The position numbers and the translations under genes are program-made. From Hydractinia symbiolongicarpus (taxonomy: Eukaryota; Cnidaria; Hydrozoa; Anthoathecata; Hydractiniidae), in NCBI RefSeq assembly GCF_029227915.1, contig NC_079881.1, positions 25,087,501 through 25,151,500 of the forward strand: a stretch of 64,000 nucleotides of DNA, given 5' to 3'. Shown here piece after piece: positions 37,319 to 47,865 of the stretch. Every line of letters starts with the position of its first letter. The stretch's first letter is position 1. The notes beneath the pieces were generated by a model, which was not told the origin of the DNA, did no database searches, and saw nothing but the letters and a program-made list of their open reading frames with translations.

Positions 37319-38536
37319 ACTCATTTCCCGAACGATTTTTTAAATTATTTTTTCACCACTAAAACGCATGAGACTTGTAATTTTCAAAAATGATTTCATT
37401 TTTGATGAGACGCTGAATAAAAGGAGTTTAATCGCCGGCAAACGAAAACCCGCAATTTCCCGTAAATCCCGGACTCGGCCCGTATAGTCAAAAGCATACA
37501 AAGAAAGTACCCAGGGAGTAAACTCATTTCCCGAACGATTCTTTCAATTATTTTTTCACCACTAAAACGCACGAGACTTGTAGTTTTCAAAAATAATTTC
37601 GTTTTTGATGAGACGCTGAATAAAAGGAGTTTAATCGCCTTCAAACGAAAACCCGCAATTTGCCTTAAATCCCGTGCTTGACCCGTATAGTCAAATGTAT
37701 ACAAAGAAAGTAAACTGGGAGTAAACTCATTTCCCGAACGATTTTTTAAATTAATTTTTTACCACTAAAACGCATGAGACTTGTAGTTTTCAAAAATGAT
37801 TTCATTTTTAATGAGACGCTGAATAAAAGGAGTTTACTCGCCGGCAAACGAAAACCCGCGATTTCCCGTAAATCCCGGACCCGGCCCGTATAGTCAAAAG
37901 TATACAAAAAACGTACGCAGGGAGTAAACTCATTTCCCGAACGATTCTTTAAATTATATTTTCACCACTAAAACGCATGAGACTTGTAGTTTTCAAAAAT
38001 GATTTCATTTTTAATGAGACGCTGAATAAAAGGAGTTTAATCGCCGGCAAACGAAAACCCGCGATTTGCCGTAAATCCCGGGCTTGACCCGTATAGTCGA
38101 ATGTATACAAAGAAAGTAAACTGGGAGTAAACTCATTTCCCGAACGATTTTTTAAATTATTTTTTCACCACTAAAACGCATGAGACTTGTAATTTTCAAA
38201 AATGATTTCATTTTTGATGAGACGCTGAATAAAAGGAGTTTAATCGCCGGCAAACGAAAACCCGCAATTTCCCGTAAATCTCGGACTCGGCCCGTATAGT
38301 CAAAAGTATACAAAGAAAGTACCCAGGGAGTAAACTCATTTCCCGAACGATTCTTTCAATTATTTTTTCACCACTAAAACGCACGAGACTTGTAGTTTTC
38401 AAAAATAATTTCGTTTTTGATGAGACGCTGAATAAAAGGAGTTTAATCGCCTTCAAACGAAAACCCGCAATTTGCCTTAAATCCCGTGCTTGACCCGTAT
38501 AGTCAAATGTATACAAAGAAAGTAAACTGGGAGTAA
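37319..38536. repeat. 812-bp 4-mer, one and a half units
   Basis: Monomers 37319 (D) and 37522 (C') recur as 38131 and 38334 after four monomers. Between them, 37725 has GTTTACTCGCC joined to a B-like end with CCCGGACCCGG and CCCGTATAG. The block adjoins the 13-mer HOR and resembles its last monomers. Confidence 0.8.
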
Positions 38537-40362
38537 ACTCATTTCCCGAACGATTTTTTAAATTAATTTTTTACCACTAAAACGCATGAGACTTGTAGTT
38601 TTCAAAAATGATTTCATTTTTGATGAGACGCTGAATAAAAGGAGTTTAATCGCCTTCAAACGAAAACCCGCGATTTGCTGTAAATCCCGGGCTTGACCCG
38701 TATAGTCGAATGTATACAAAGAAAGTAAACTGGGAGTAAACTCATTTCCCGAACGAATTTTTAAATTATTTTTTCACCACTAAAACGCATGAGACTTGTA
38801 ATTTTCAAAAATGATTTCATTTTTGATGAGACGCTGAATAAAAGGAGTTTAATCTCCGGCAAACGAAAACCCGCGATTTCCCGTAAATCCCGGACCCGGC
38901 CCGCATACTCAAAAGTATACAAAAAACGTACGCAGGGAGTAAACTCATTTCCCGAACGATTCTTTAAATTATATTTTCACCACTAAAACGCATGAGACTT
39001 GTAGTTTTCAAAAATGATTTCATTTTTAATGAGACGCTGAATAAAAGGAGTTTAATCGCCGGCAAACGAAAACCCGCGATTTGCAGTAAATCCCGGGCTT
39101 GACCCGTATAGTCGAATGTATACAAAGAAAGTAAACTGGGAGTAAACTCATTTCCCGAACGATTTTTTAAATTATTTTTTCACCACTAAAACGCATGAGA
39201 CTTGTAATTTTCAAAAATGATTTCATTTTTGATGAGACGCTGAATAAAAGGAGTTTAATCTCCGGCAAACGAAAACCCGCGATTTCCCGTAAATCCCGGA
39301 CCCGGCCCGCATACTCAAAAGTATACAAAAAACGTACGCAGGGAGTAAACTCATTTCCCGAACGATTCTTTAAATTATATTTTCACCAGTAAAACGCATG
39401 AGACTTGTAGTTTTCAAAAATGATTTCATTTTTAATGAGACGCTGAATAAAAGAAGTTTAATCGCCGGCAAACGAAAACCCGCGATTTGCCGTAAATCCC
39501 GGCTGGACCCGTATAGTCGAATGTATACAAAGAAAGTAAACTGGGAGTAAACTCATTTCCCGAACGATTTTTTAAATTATTTTTTCACCACTAAAACGCA
39601 TGAGACTTGTAGTTTTCAAAAATGATTTCATTTTTAATGAGACGCTGAATAAAAGCAGTTTAATTGCCGGCAAACGAAAACCCGCGATTTGCCGTAAATC
39701 CCGGGCTTGACCCGTATAGTCGAATGTATACAAAGAAAGTAAACTGGGAGTAAACTCATTTCCCGAACGATTTTTTAAATTATTTTTTCACCACTAAAAC
39801 GCATGAGACTTGTAGTTTTCAAAAATGATTTCATTTTTAATGAGACGCCTAATAAAAGGAGTTTAATCGCCGGCAAACGAAAAGCCGCAATTTGCCTTAA
39901 ATCCCGTGCTTGACCCGTATAGTCAAATGTATACAAAGAAAGTAAACTGGGAGTAAACTCATTTCCCGAACAATTTTTTAAATTAATTTTTTACCACTAA
40001 AACGCATAAGACTTGTAGTTTTCAAAAACGATTTCATTTTTGATGAGACGCTGAATAAAAGGAGTTTAATCTCCGGCAAACGAAAACCCGCGATTTCCCG
40101 TAAATCCCGGACCCGGCCCGTATAGTCAAAAGTATACAAAAAACGTACGCAGGGAGTAAACTCATTTCCCGAACGATTCTTTAAATTATATTTTTACCAC
40201 TAAAACGCATGAGACTTGTAGTTTTCAAAAATGATTTCATTTTTAATGAGACGCTGAATAAAAGGAGTTTAATCGCCGGCAAACGAAAACCCGCGATTTG
40301 CCGTAAATCCCGGGCTTGACCCGTGTAGTCGAATCTATACAAAGAAAGTAAACTGGGAGTAA

Positions 40363-40565
40363 ACTCATTTCCCGAACGATTTTTTAAATTATTTTTTCAC
40401 CACTAAAACGCATGAGACTTGTAATTTTCAAAAATGATTTCATTTTTGATGAGACGCTGAATAAAAGGAGTTTAATCGCCGGCAAACGAAAACCCGCAAT
40501 TTCCCGTAAATCCCGGACTCGGCCCGTATAGTCAAAAGTATACAAAGAAAGTACCCAGGGAGTAA
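40363..40565. repeat. Reference monomer, variant D
   Basis: 203-bp variant with CGCAATTTCCCGTAAATC, CCCGGACTCGGCCCG, GTCAAAAGTATAC and GTACCCAGGG. In the right half it is followed by a monomer with TTCTTTCAATTA, CGCACGAGAC, AAAATAATTTCG and CGCCTTCAAACG. This copy is the unit missing from the second copy of the 13-mer HOR (between 42997 and 42998), so it also marks a whole-monomer deletion. Confidence 0.87.
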
Positions 40566-40768
40566 ACTCATTTCCCGAACGATTCTTTCAATTATTTTTT
40601 CACCACTAAAACGCACGAGACTTGTAGTTTTCAAAAATAATTTCGTTTTTGATGAGACGCTGAATAAAAGGAGTTTAATCGCCTTCAAACGAAAACCCGC
40701 AATTTGCCTTAAATCCCGTGCTTGACCCGTATAGTCAAATGTATACAAAGAAAGTAAACTGGGAGTAA
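40566..40768. repeat. Reference monomer, variant C' (CACGAG / CTTCAAACG)
   Basis: A subtype with 5' half TTCTTTCAATTA, CGCACGAGAC, AAAATAATTTCGTTTTTG, and 3' half ATCGCCTTCAAACG followed by a C-type end. It sits directly after variant D at 37522, 38334, 40566, 42998, 45633, 48272 and 54971. Its marks are not seen left of about 31.6 kb. Two copies, 40972-41171 and 43404-43603, share a 3-bp deletion (GAGACTAGTTTTC) and are 200 bp long. Confidence 0.85.
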
Positions 40769-41171
40769 ACTCATTTCCCGAACGATTTTTTAAATTAATT
40801 TTTTACCACTAAAACGCATGAGACTTGTAGTTTTCAAAAATGATTTCATTTTTAATGAGACGCTGAATAAAAGGAGTTTACTCGCCGGCAAACGAAAACC
40901 CGCAATTTCCCGTAAATCCCGGACTCGGCCCGTATAGTCAAAAGTATACAAAGAAAGTACCCAGGGAGTAAACTCATTTCCCGAACGATTCTTTCAATTA
41001 TTTTTTCACCACTAAAACGCACGAGACTAGTTTTCAAAAATAATTTCGTTTTTGATGAGACGCTGAATAAAAGGAGTTTAATCGCCTTCAAACGAAAACC
41101 CGCAATTTGCCTTAAATCCCGTGCTTGACCCGTATAGTCAAATGTATACAAAGAAAGTAAACTGGGAGTAA

Positions 41172-43603
41172 ACTCATTTCCCGAACGATTTTTTAAATTA
41201 ATTTTTTACCACTAAAACGCATGAGACTTGTAGTTTTCAAAAATGATTTCATTTTTGATGAGACGCTGAATAAAAGGAGTTTAATCGCCTTCAAACGAAA
41301 ACCCGCGATTTGCTGTAAATCCCGGGCTTGACCCGTATAGTCGAATGTATACAAAGAAAGTAAACTGGGAGTAAACTCATTTCCCGAACGAATTTTTAAA
41401 TTATTTTTTCACCACTAAAACGCATGAGACTTGTAATTTTCAAAAATGATTTCATTTTTGATGAGACGCTGAATAAAAGGAGTTTAATCTCCGGCAAACG
41501 AAAACCCGCGATTTCCCGTAAATCCCGGACCCGGCCCGCATACTCAAAAGTATACAAAAAACGTACGCAGGGAGTAAACTCATTTCCCGAACGATTCTTT
41601 AAATTATATTTTCACCACTAAAACGCATGAGACTTGTAGTTTTCAAAAATGATTTCATTTTTAATGAGACGCTGAATAAAAGGAGTTTAATCGCCGGCAA
41701 ACGAAAACCCGCGATTTGCAGTAAATCCCGGGCTTGACCCGTATAGTCGAATGTATACAAAGAAAGTAAACTGGGAGTAAACTCATTTCCCGAACGATTT
41801 TTTAAATTATTTTTTCACCACTAAAACGCATGAGACTTGTAATTTTCAAAAATGATTTCATTTTTGATGAGACGCTGAATAAAAGGAGTTTAATCTCCGG
41901 CAAACGAAAACCCGCGATTTCCCGTAAATCCCGGACCCGGCCCGCATACTCAAAAGTATACAAAAAACGTACGCAGGGAGTAAACTCATTTCCCGAACGA
42001 TTCTTTAAATTATATTTTCACCAGTAAAACGCATGAGACTTGTAGTTTTCAAAAATGATTTCATTTTTAATGAGACGCTGAATAAAAGAAGTTTAATCGC
42101 CGGCAAACGAAAACCCGCGATTTGCCGTAAATCCCGGCTGGACCCGTATAGTCGAATGTATACAAAGAAAGTAAACTGGGAGTAAACTCATTTCCCGAAC
42201 GATTTTTTAAATTATTTTTTCACCACTAAAACGCATGAGACTTGTAGTTTTCAAAAATGATTTCATTTTTAATGAGACGCTGAATAAAAGCAGTTTAATT
42301 GCCGGCAAACGAAAACCCGCGATTTGCCGTAAATCCCGGGCTTGACCCGTATAGTCGAATGTATACAAAGAAAGTAAACTGGGAGTAAACTCATTTCCCG
42401 AACGATTTTTTAAATTATTTTTTCACCACTAAAACGCATGAGACTTGTAGTTTTCAAAAATGATTTCATTTTTAATGAGACGCCTAATAAAAGGAGTTTA
42501 ATCGCCGGCAAACGAAAAGCCGCAATTTGCCTTAAATCCCGTGCTTGACCCGTATAGTCAAATGTATACAAAGAAAGTAAACTGGGAGTAAACTCATTTC
42601 CCGAACAATTTTTTAAATTAATTTTTTACCACTAAAACGCATAACACTTGTAGTTTTCAAAAACTATTTCATTTTTGATGAGACGCTGAATAAAAGGAGT
42701 TTAATCTCCGGCAAACGAAAACCCGCGATTTCCCGTAAATCCCGGACCCGGCCCGTATAGTCAAAAGTATACAAAAAACGTACGCAGGGAGTAAACTCAT
42801 TTCCCGAACGATTCTTTAAATTATATTTTTACCACTAAAACGCATGAGACTTGTAGTTTTCAAAAATGATTTCATTTTTAATGAGACGCTGAATAAAAGG
42901 AGTTTAATCGCCGGCAAACGAAAACCCGCGATTTGCCGTAAATCCCGGGCTTGACCCGTATAGTCGAATCTATACAAAGAAAGTAAACTGGGAGTAAACT
43001 CATTTCCCGAACGATTCTTTCAATTATTTTTTCACCACTAAAACGCACGAGACTTGTAGTTTTCAAAAATAATTTCGTTTTTGATGAGACGCTGAATAAA
43101 AGGAGTTTAATCGCCTTCAAACGAAAACCCGCAATTTGCCTTAAATCCCGTGCTTGACCCGTATAGTCAAATGTATACAAAGAAAGTAAACTGGGAGTAA
43201 ACTCATTTCCCGAACGATTTTTTAAATTAATTTTTTACCACTAAAACGCATGAGACTTGTAGTTTTCAAAAATGATTTCATTTTTAATGAGACGCTGAAT
43301 AAAAGGAGTTTACTCGCCGGCAAACGAAAACCCGCAATTTCCCGTAAATCCCGGACTCGGCCCGTATAGTCAAAAGTATACAAAGAAAGTACCCAGGGAG
43401 TAAACTCATTTCCCGAACGATTCTTTCAATTATTTTTTCACCACTAAAACGCACGAGACTAGTTTTCAAAAATAATTTCGTTTTTGATGAGACGCTGAAT
43501 AAAAGGAGTTTAATCGCCTTCAAACGAAAACCCGCAATTTGCCTTAAATCCCGTGCTTGACCCGTATAGTCAAATGTATACAAAGAAAGTAAACTGGGAG
43601 TAA
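41172..43603. repeat. 13-mer HOR, copy 2 lacking one monomer (2432 bp)
   Basis: Twelve monomers. The D monomer equivalent to 40363-40565 is cleanly absent: 42795 (A, with GAATCTATAC) is followed directly by 42998 (C'). The remaining units match copy 1 in order, including both small deletions. The length difference, 203 bp, is exactly one monomer. Confidence 0.9.
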
Positions 43604-45835
43604 ACTCATTTCCCGAACGATTTTTTAAATTAATTTTTTACCACTAAAACGCATGAGACTTGTAGTTTTCAAAAATGATTTCATTTTTGATGAGACGCTG
43701 AATAAAAGGAGTTTAATCGCCTTCAAACGAAAACCCGCGATTTGCTGTAAATCCCGGGCTTGACCCGTATAGTCGAATGTATACAAAGAAAGTAAACTGG
43801 GAGTAAACTCATTTCCCGAACGAATTTTTAAATTATTTTTTCACCACTAAAACGCATGAGACTTGTAATTTTCAAAAATGATTTCATTTTTGATGAGACG
43901 CTGAATGAAAGGAGTTTAATCTCCGGCAAACGAAAACCCGCGATTTCCCGTAAATCCCGGACCCGGCCCGCATACTCAAAAGTATACAAAAAACGTACGC
44001 AGGGAGTAAACTCATTTCCCGAACGATTCTTTAAATTATATTTTCACCACTAAAACGCATGAGACTTGTAGTTTTCAAAAATGATTTCATTTTTAATGAG
44101 ACGCTGAATAAAAGGAGTTTAATCGCCGGCAAACGAAAACCCGCGATTTGCAGTAAATCCCGGGCTTGACCCGTATAGTCGAATGTATACAAAGAAAGTA
44201 AACTGGGAGTAAACTCATTTCCCGAACGATTTTTTAAATTATTTTTTCACCACTAAAACGCATGAGACTTGTAATTTTCAAAAATGATTTCATTTTTGAT
44301 GAGACGCTGAATAAAAGGAGTTTAATCTCCGGCAAACGAAAACCCGCGATTTCCCGTAAATCCCGGACCCGGCCCGCATACTCAAAAGTATACAAAAAAC
44401 GTACGCAGGGAGTAAACTCATTTCCCGAACGATTCTTTAAATTATATTTTCACCAGTAAAACGCATGAGACTTGTAGTTTTCAAAAATGATTTCATTTTT
44501 AATGAGACGCTGAATAAAAGAAGTTTAATCGCCGGCAAACGAAAACCCGCGATTTGCCGTAAATCCCGGCTGGACCCGTATAGTCGAATGTATACAAAGA
44601 AAGTAAACTGGGAGTAAACTCATTTCCCGAACGATTTTTTAAATTATTTTTTCACCACTAAAACGCATGAGACTTGTAGTTTTCAAAAATGATTTCATTT
44701 TTAATGAGACGCTGAATAAAAGCAGTTTAATTGCCGGCAAACGAAAACCCGCGATTTGCCGTAAATCCCGGGCTTGACCCGTATAGTCGAATGTATACAA
44801 AGAAAGTAAACTGGGAGTAAACTCATTTCCCGAACGATTTTTTAAATTATTTTTTCACCACTAAAACGCATGAGACTTGTAGTTTTCAAAAATGATTTCA
44901 TTTTTAATGAGACGCCTAATAAAAGGAGTTTAATCGCCGGCAAACGAAAAGCCGCAATTTGCCTTAAATCCCGTGCTTGACCCGTATAGTCAAATGTATA
45001 CAAAGAAAGTAAACTGGGAGTAAACTCATTTCCCGAACAATTTTTTAAATTAATTTTTTACCACTAAAACGCATAACACTTGTAGTTTTCAAAAACTATT
45101 TCATTTTTGATGAGACGCTGAATAAAAGGAGTTTAATCTCCGGCAAACGAAAACCCGCGATTTCCCGTAAATCCCGGACCCGGCCCGTATAGTCAAAAGT
45201 ATACAAAAAACGTACGCAGGGAGTAAACTCATTTCCCGAACGATTCTTTAAATTATATTTTTACCACTAAAACGCATGAGACTTGTAGTTTTCAAAAATG
45301 ATTTCATTTTTAATGAGACGCTGAATAAAAGGAGTTTAATCGCCGGCAAACGAAAACCCGCGATTTGCCGTAAATCCCGGGCTTGACCCGTATAGTCGAA
45401 TCTATACAAAGAAAGTAAACTGGGAGTAAACTCATTTCCCGAACGATTTTTTAAATTATTTTTTCACCACTAAAACGCATGAGACTTGTAATTTTCAAAA
45501 ATGATTTCATTTTTGATGAGACGCTGAATAAAAGGAGTTTAATCGCCGGCAAACGAAAACCCGCAATTTCCCGTAAATCCCGGACTCGGCCCGTATAGTC
45601 AAAAGTATACAAAGAAAGTACCCAGGGAGTAAACTCATTTCCCGAACGATTCTTTCAATTATTTTTTCACCACTAAAACGCACGAGACTTGTAGTTTTCA
45701 AAAATAATTTCGTTTTTGATGAGACGCTGAATAAAAGGAGTTTAATCGCCTTCAAACGAAAACCCGCAATTTGCCTTAAATCCCGTGCTTGACCCGTATA
45801 GTCAAATGTATACAAAGAAAGTAAACTGGGAGTAA
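43604..45835. repeat. 13-mer HOR, copy 3, incomplete
   Basis: Eleven monomers from 43604 to 45633, equivalent to copy 1 units 38537-40566, with the D monomer present (45430). It shares the CATAACACTTG and AAAACTATTTC marks with copy 2. A private change, GAATGAAAGG, lies near 43905. The match to copy 1 continues into the 45836 monomer (GTTTACTCGCC) and stops in its middle, where an A-type end replaces the D-type end. Confidence 0.88.
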
Positions 45836-47256
45836 ACTCATTTCCCGAACGATTTTTTAAAATAATTTTTTACCACTAAAACGCATGAGACTTGTAGTTT
45901 TCAAAAATGATTTCATTTTTAATGAGACGCTGAATAAAAGGAGTTTACTCGCCGGCAAACGAAAACCCGCGATTTGCCGTAAATCCCGGGCTTGACCCGT
46001 ATAGTCGAATGTATACAAAGAAAGTAAACTGGGAGTAAACTCATTTCCCGAACGAATTTTTAAATTATTTTTTCACCACTAAAACGCATGAGACTTGTAA
46101 TTTTCAAAAATGATTTCATTTTTGATGAGACGCTGAATAAAAGGAGTTTAATCTCCGGCAAACGAAAACCCGCGATTTCCCGTAAATCCCGGACCCGGCC
46201 CGCATACTCAAAAGTATACAAAAAACGTACGCAGGGAGTAAACTCATTTCCCGAACGATTCTTTAAATTATATTTTCACCACTAAAACGCATGAGACTTG
46301 TAGTCTTTAAAAATGATTTCATTTTTAATGAGACGCTGAATAAAAGGAGTTTAATCGCCGGCAAACGAAAACCCGCGATTTGCCGTAAATCCCGGGCTTG
46401 ACCCGTATAGTCGAATGTATTCAAAGAAAGTAAACTGGGAGTAAACTCATTTCCCGAACGATTTTTTAAATTATTTTTTCACCACTAAAACGCATGAGAC
46501 TTGTAATTTTCAAAAATGATTTCATTTTTGATGAGACGCTGAATAAAAGGAGTTTAATCTCCGGCAAACGAAAACCCGCGATTTGCCGTAAATCCCGGGC
46601 TTGACCCGTATAGTCGAATGTATACAAAGAAAGTAAACTGGGAGTAAACTCATTTCCCGAACGATTTTTTAAATTATTTTTTCACCACTAAAACGCATGA
46701 GACTTGTAGTTTTCAAAAATGATTTCATTTTTAATGAGACGCCTAATAAAAGGAGTTTAATCGCCGGCAAACGAAAAGCCGCAATTTGCCTTAAATCCCG
46801 TGCTTGACCCGTATAGTCAAATGTATACAAAGAAAGTAAACTGGGAGTAAACTCATTTCCCGAACAATTTTTTAAATTAATTTTTTACCACTAAAACGCA
46901 TAAGACTTGTAGTTTTCAAAAACGATTTCATTTTTTATGAGACGCTGAATAAAAGGAGTTTAATCTCCGGCAAACGAAAACCCGCGATTTCCCGTAAATC
47001 CCGGACCCGGCCCGTATAGTCAAAAGTATACAAAAAAAGTACGCAGGGAGTAAACTCATTTCCCGAACGATTCTTTAAATTATATTTTTACCACTAAAAC
47101 GCATGAGACTTGTAGTTTTCAAAAATGATTTCATTTTTAATGAGACGCTGAATAAAAGGAGTTTAATCGCCGGCAAACGAAAACCCGCGATTTGCCGTAA
47201 ATCCCGGGCTTGACCCGTATAGTCGAATGTATACAAAGAAAGTAAACTGGGAGTAA

Positions 47257-47459
47257 ACTCATTTCCCGAACGATTTTTTAAATTATTTTTTCACCACTAA
47301 AACGCATGAGACTTGTAATTTTCAAAAATGATTTCATTTTTGATGAGACGCTGAATAAAAGGAGTTTAATCTCCGGCAAACGAAAACCCGCGATTTCCCG
47401 TAAATCCCGGACCCGGCCCGCATACTCAAAAGTATACAAAAAACGTACGCAGGGAGTAA
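47257..47459. repeat. Reference monomer, variant B
   Basis: 203-bp variant, recognised by CTTGTAATTTTC (G to A at monomer base 62), TTTTTGATGAG, ATCTCCGGC, CGCGATTTCCCG, CCCGGACCCGG, CCCGCATACTC, AAAAAACGTACGCAGGG. The following monomer nearly always starts with GATTCTTTAAATTATATTTTC, so B plus the next A behaves as a 406-bp dimer. The full form with GTAATTTTC and CGCATACTC appears only right of about 32.7 kb. A relative with GTAGTTTTC and CCCGTATAGTC occurs in both halves. Confidence 0.9.
47322..47343. other. Conserved dyad in the satellite monomer (representative site)
   Basis: Monomer bases 66-87 form an inverted repeat with arms TCAAAAATGA (47322-47331) and TCATTTTTGA (47334-47343), separated by only TT. 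The arms are 10 bp in GATGAG monomers and 8 bp in AATGAG (A) monomers, where the outer pair is lost. The site is present in most of the 315 monomers. Hairpin or cruciform extrusion, or binding of a symmetric protein, is possible but not shown by sequence alone. Confidence 0.8.
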
Positions 47460-47865
47460 ACTCATTTCCCGAACGATTCTTTAAATTATATTTTCACCAC
47501 TAAAACGCATGAGACTTGTAGTTTTCAAAAATGATTTCATTTTTAATGAGACGCTGAATAAAAGGAGTTTAATCGCCGGCAAACGAAAACCCGCGATTTG
47601 CCGTAAATCCCGGGCTTGACCCGTATAGTCGAATGTATACAAAGAAAGTAAACTGGGAGTAAACTCATTTCCCGAACGATTTTTTAAATTATTTTTTCAC
47701 CACTAAAACGCATGAGACTTGTAATTTTCAAAAATGATTTCATTTTTGATGAGACGCTGAATAAAAGTAGTTTAATCGCCGGCCAACGAAAACCCGCAAT
47801 TTCCCGTAAATCCCGGACCCGGCCTGCATACTCAAAAGTATACAAAAAACGTACGCAGGAAGTAA

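Larger units (their letters stand above)
31233..38536. repeat. Region V: transition to A/B satellite
   Basis: Starts: 31233, 31435, 31638, 31841, 32044, 32247, 32450, 32653, then every 203 bp to 34074, 34277, 34479 and every 203 bp to 35494, 35696 and every 203 bp to 36914, 37116, and every 203 bp to 38334. The last TTATTGATGAG (V-like) monomer is at 31233. The first CGCACGAGAC monomer is at 31638 and the first CTTGTAATTTTC (B) monomer at 32653. From there A, B, C, C' and D dominate. Confidence 0.9.
38537..41171. repeat. 13-mer HOR, copy 1 (2635 bp)
   Basis: Thirteen monomers: 38537, 38740, 38943, 39146, 39349, 39551, 39754, 39957, 40160, 40363, 40566, 40769 and 40972. Length is 13 x 203 minus 4, explained by a 1-bp deletion (CCCGGCTGGACCC near 39500) and a 3-bp deletion (GAGACTAGTTTTC near 41028). 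It has CATAAGACTTG with AAAACGATTTC in the 39957 unit, where copies 2 and 3 have CATAACACTTG with AAAACTATTTC. Confidence 0.9.
38537..45835. repeat. Region VI: 13-mer HOR block
   Basis: Three successive copies of a HOR of nominally 13 monomers, annotated separately. Shared private marks at matching places include GAACGAATTTTTAAATT, GATTTGCTGTAAATC, GATTTGCAGTAAATC, TTTTCACCAGTAAAACG, AAAAGAAGTTT, CCCGGCTGGACCC, AAAAGCAGTTT and GACGCCTAATAAAAGG. Confidence 0.9.
45227..47662. repeat. 13-mer-spaced block (2639-bp offset), copy 1
   Basis: Twelve monomers that recur from 47866 at an exact 2639-bp (13 x 203) offset: A with GAATCTATAC, D, C', GTTTACTCGCC unit, B with GAACGAATTTTT, A with GTATTCAAAG, a B/A hybrid, a GACGCCTAAT C-type, a CATTTTTTATGAG unit, A, B, A. 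It overlaps the end of the third copy of the previous HOR. Confidence 0.86.

Noticed and set aside
40440-40748. Minus-strand open reading frame of 102 codons, with many relatives (for example 11015-11323, 12855-13163 and 31703-32023, the longest at 106 codons).
   Set aside because: They cross one monomer joint and part of the next and exist only where particular variants (D then C', or C types) are adjacent. No promoter, conserved start context or known family; they are chance frames in low-stop satellite DNA.
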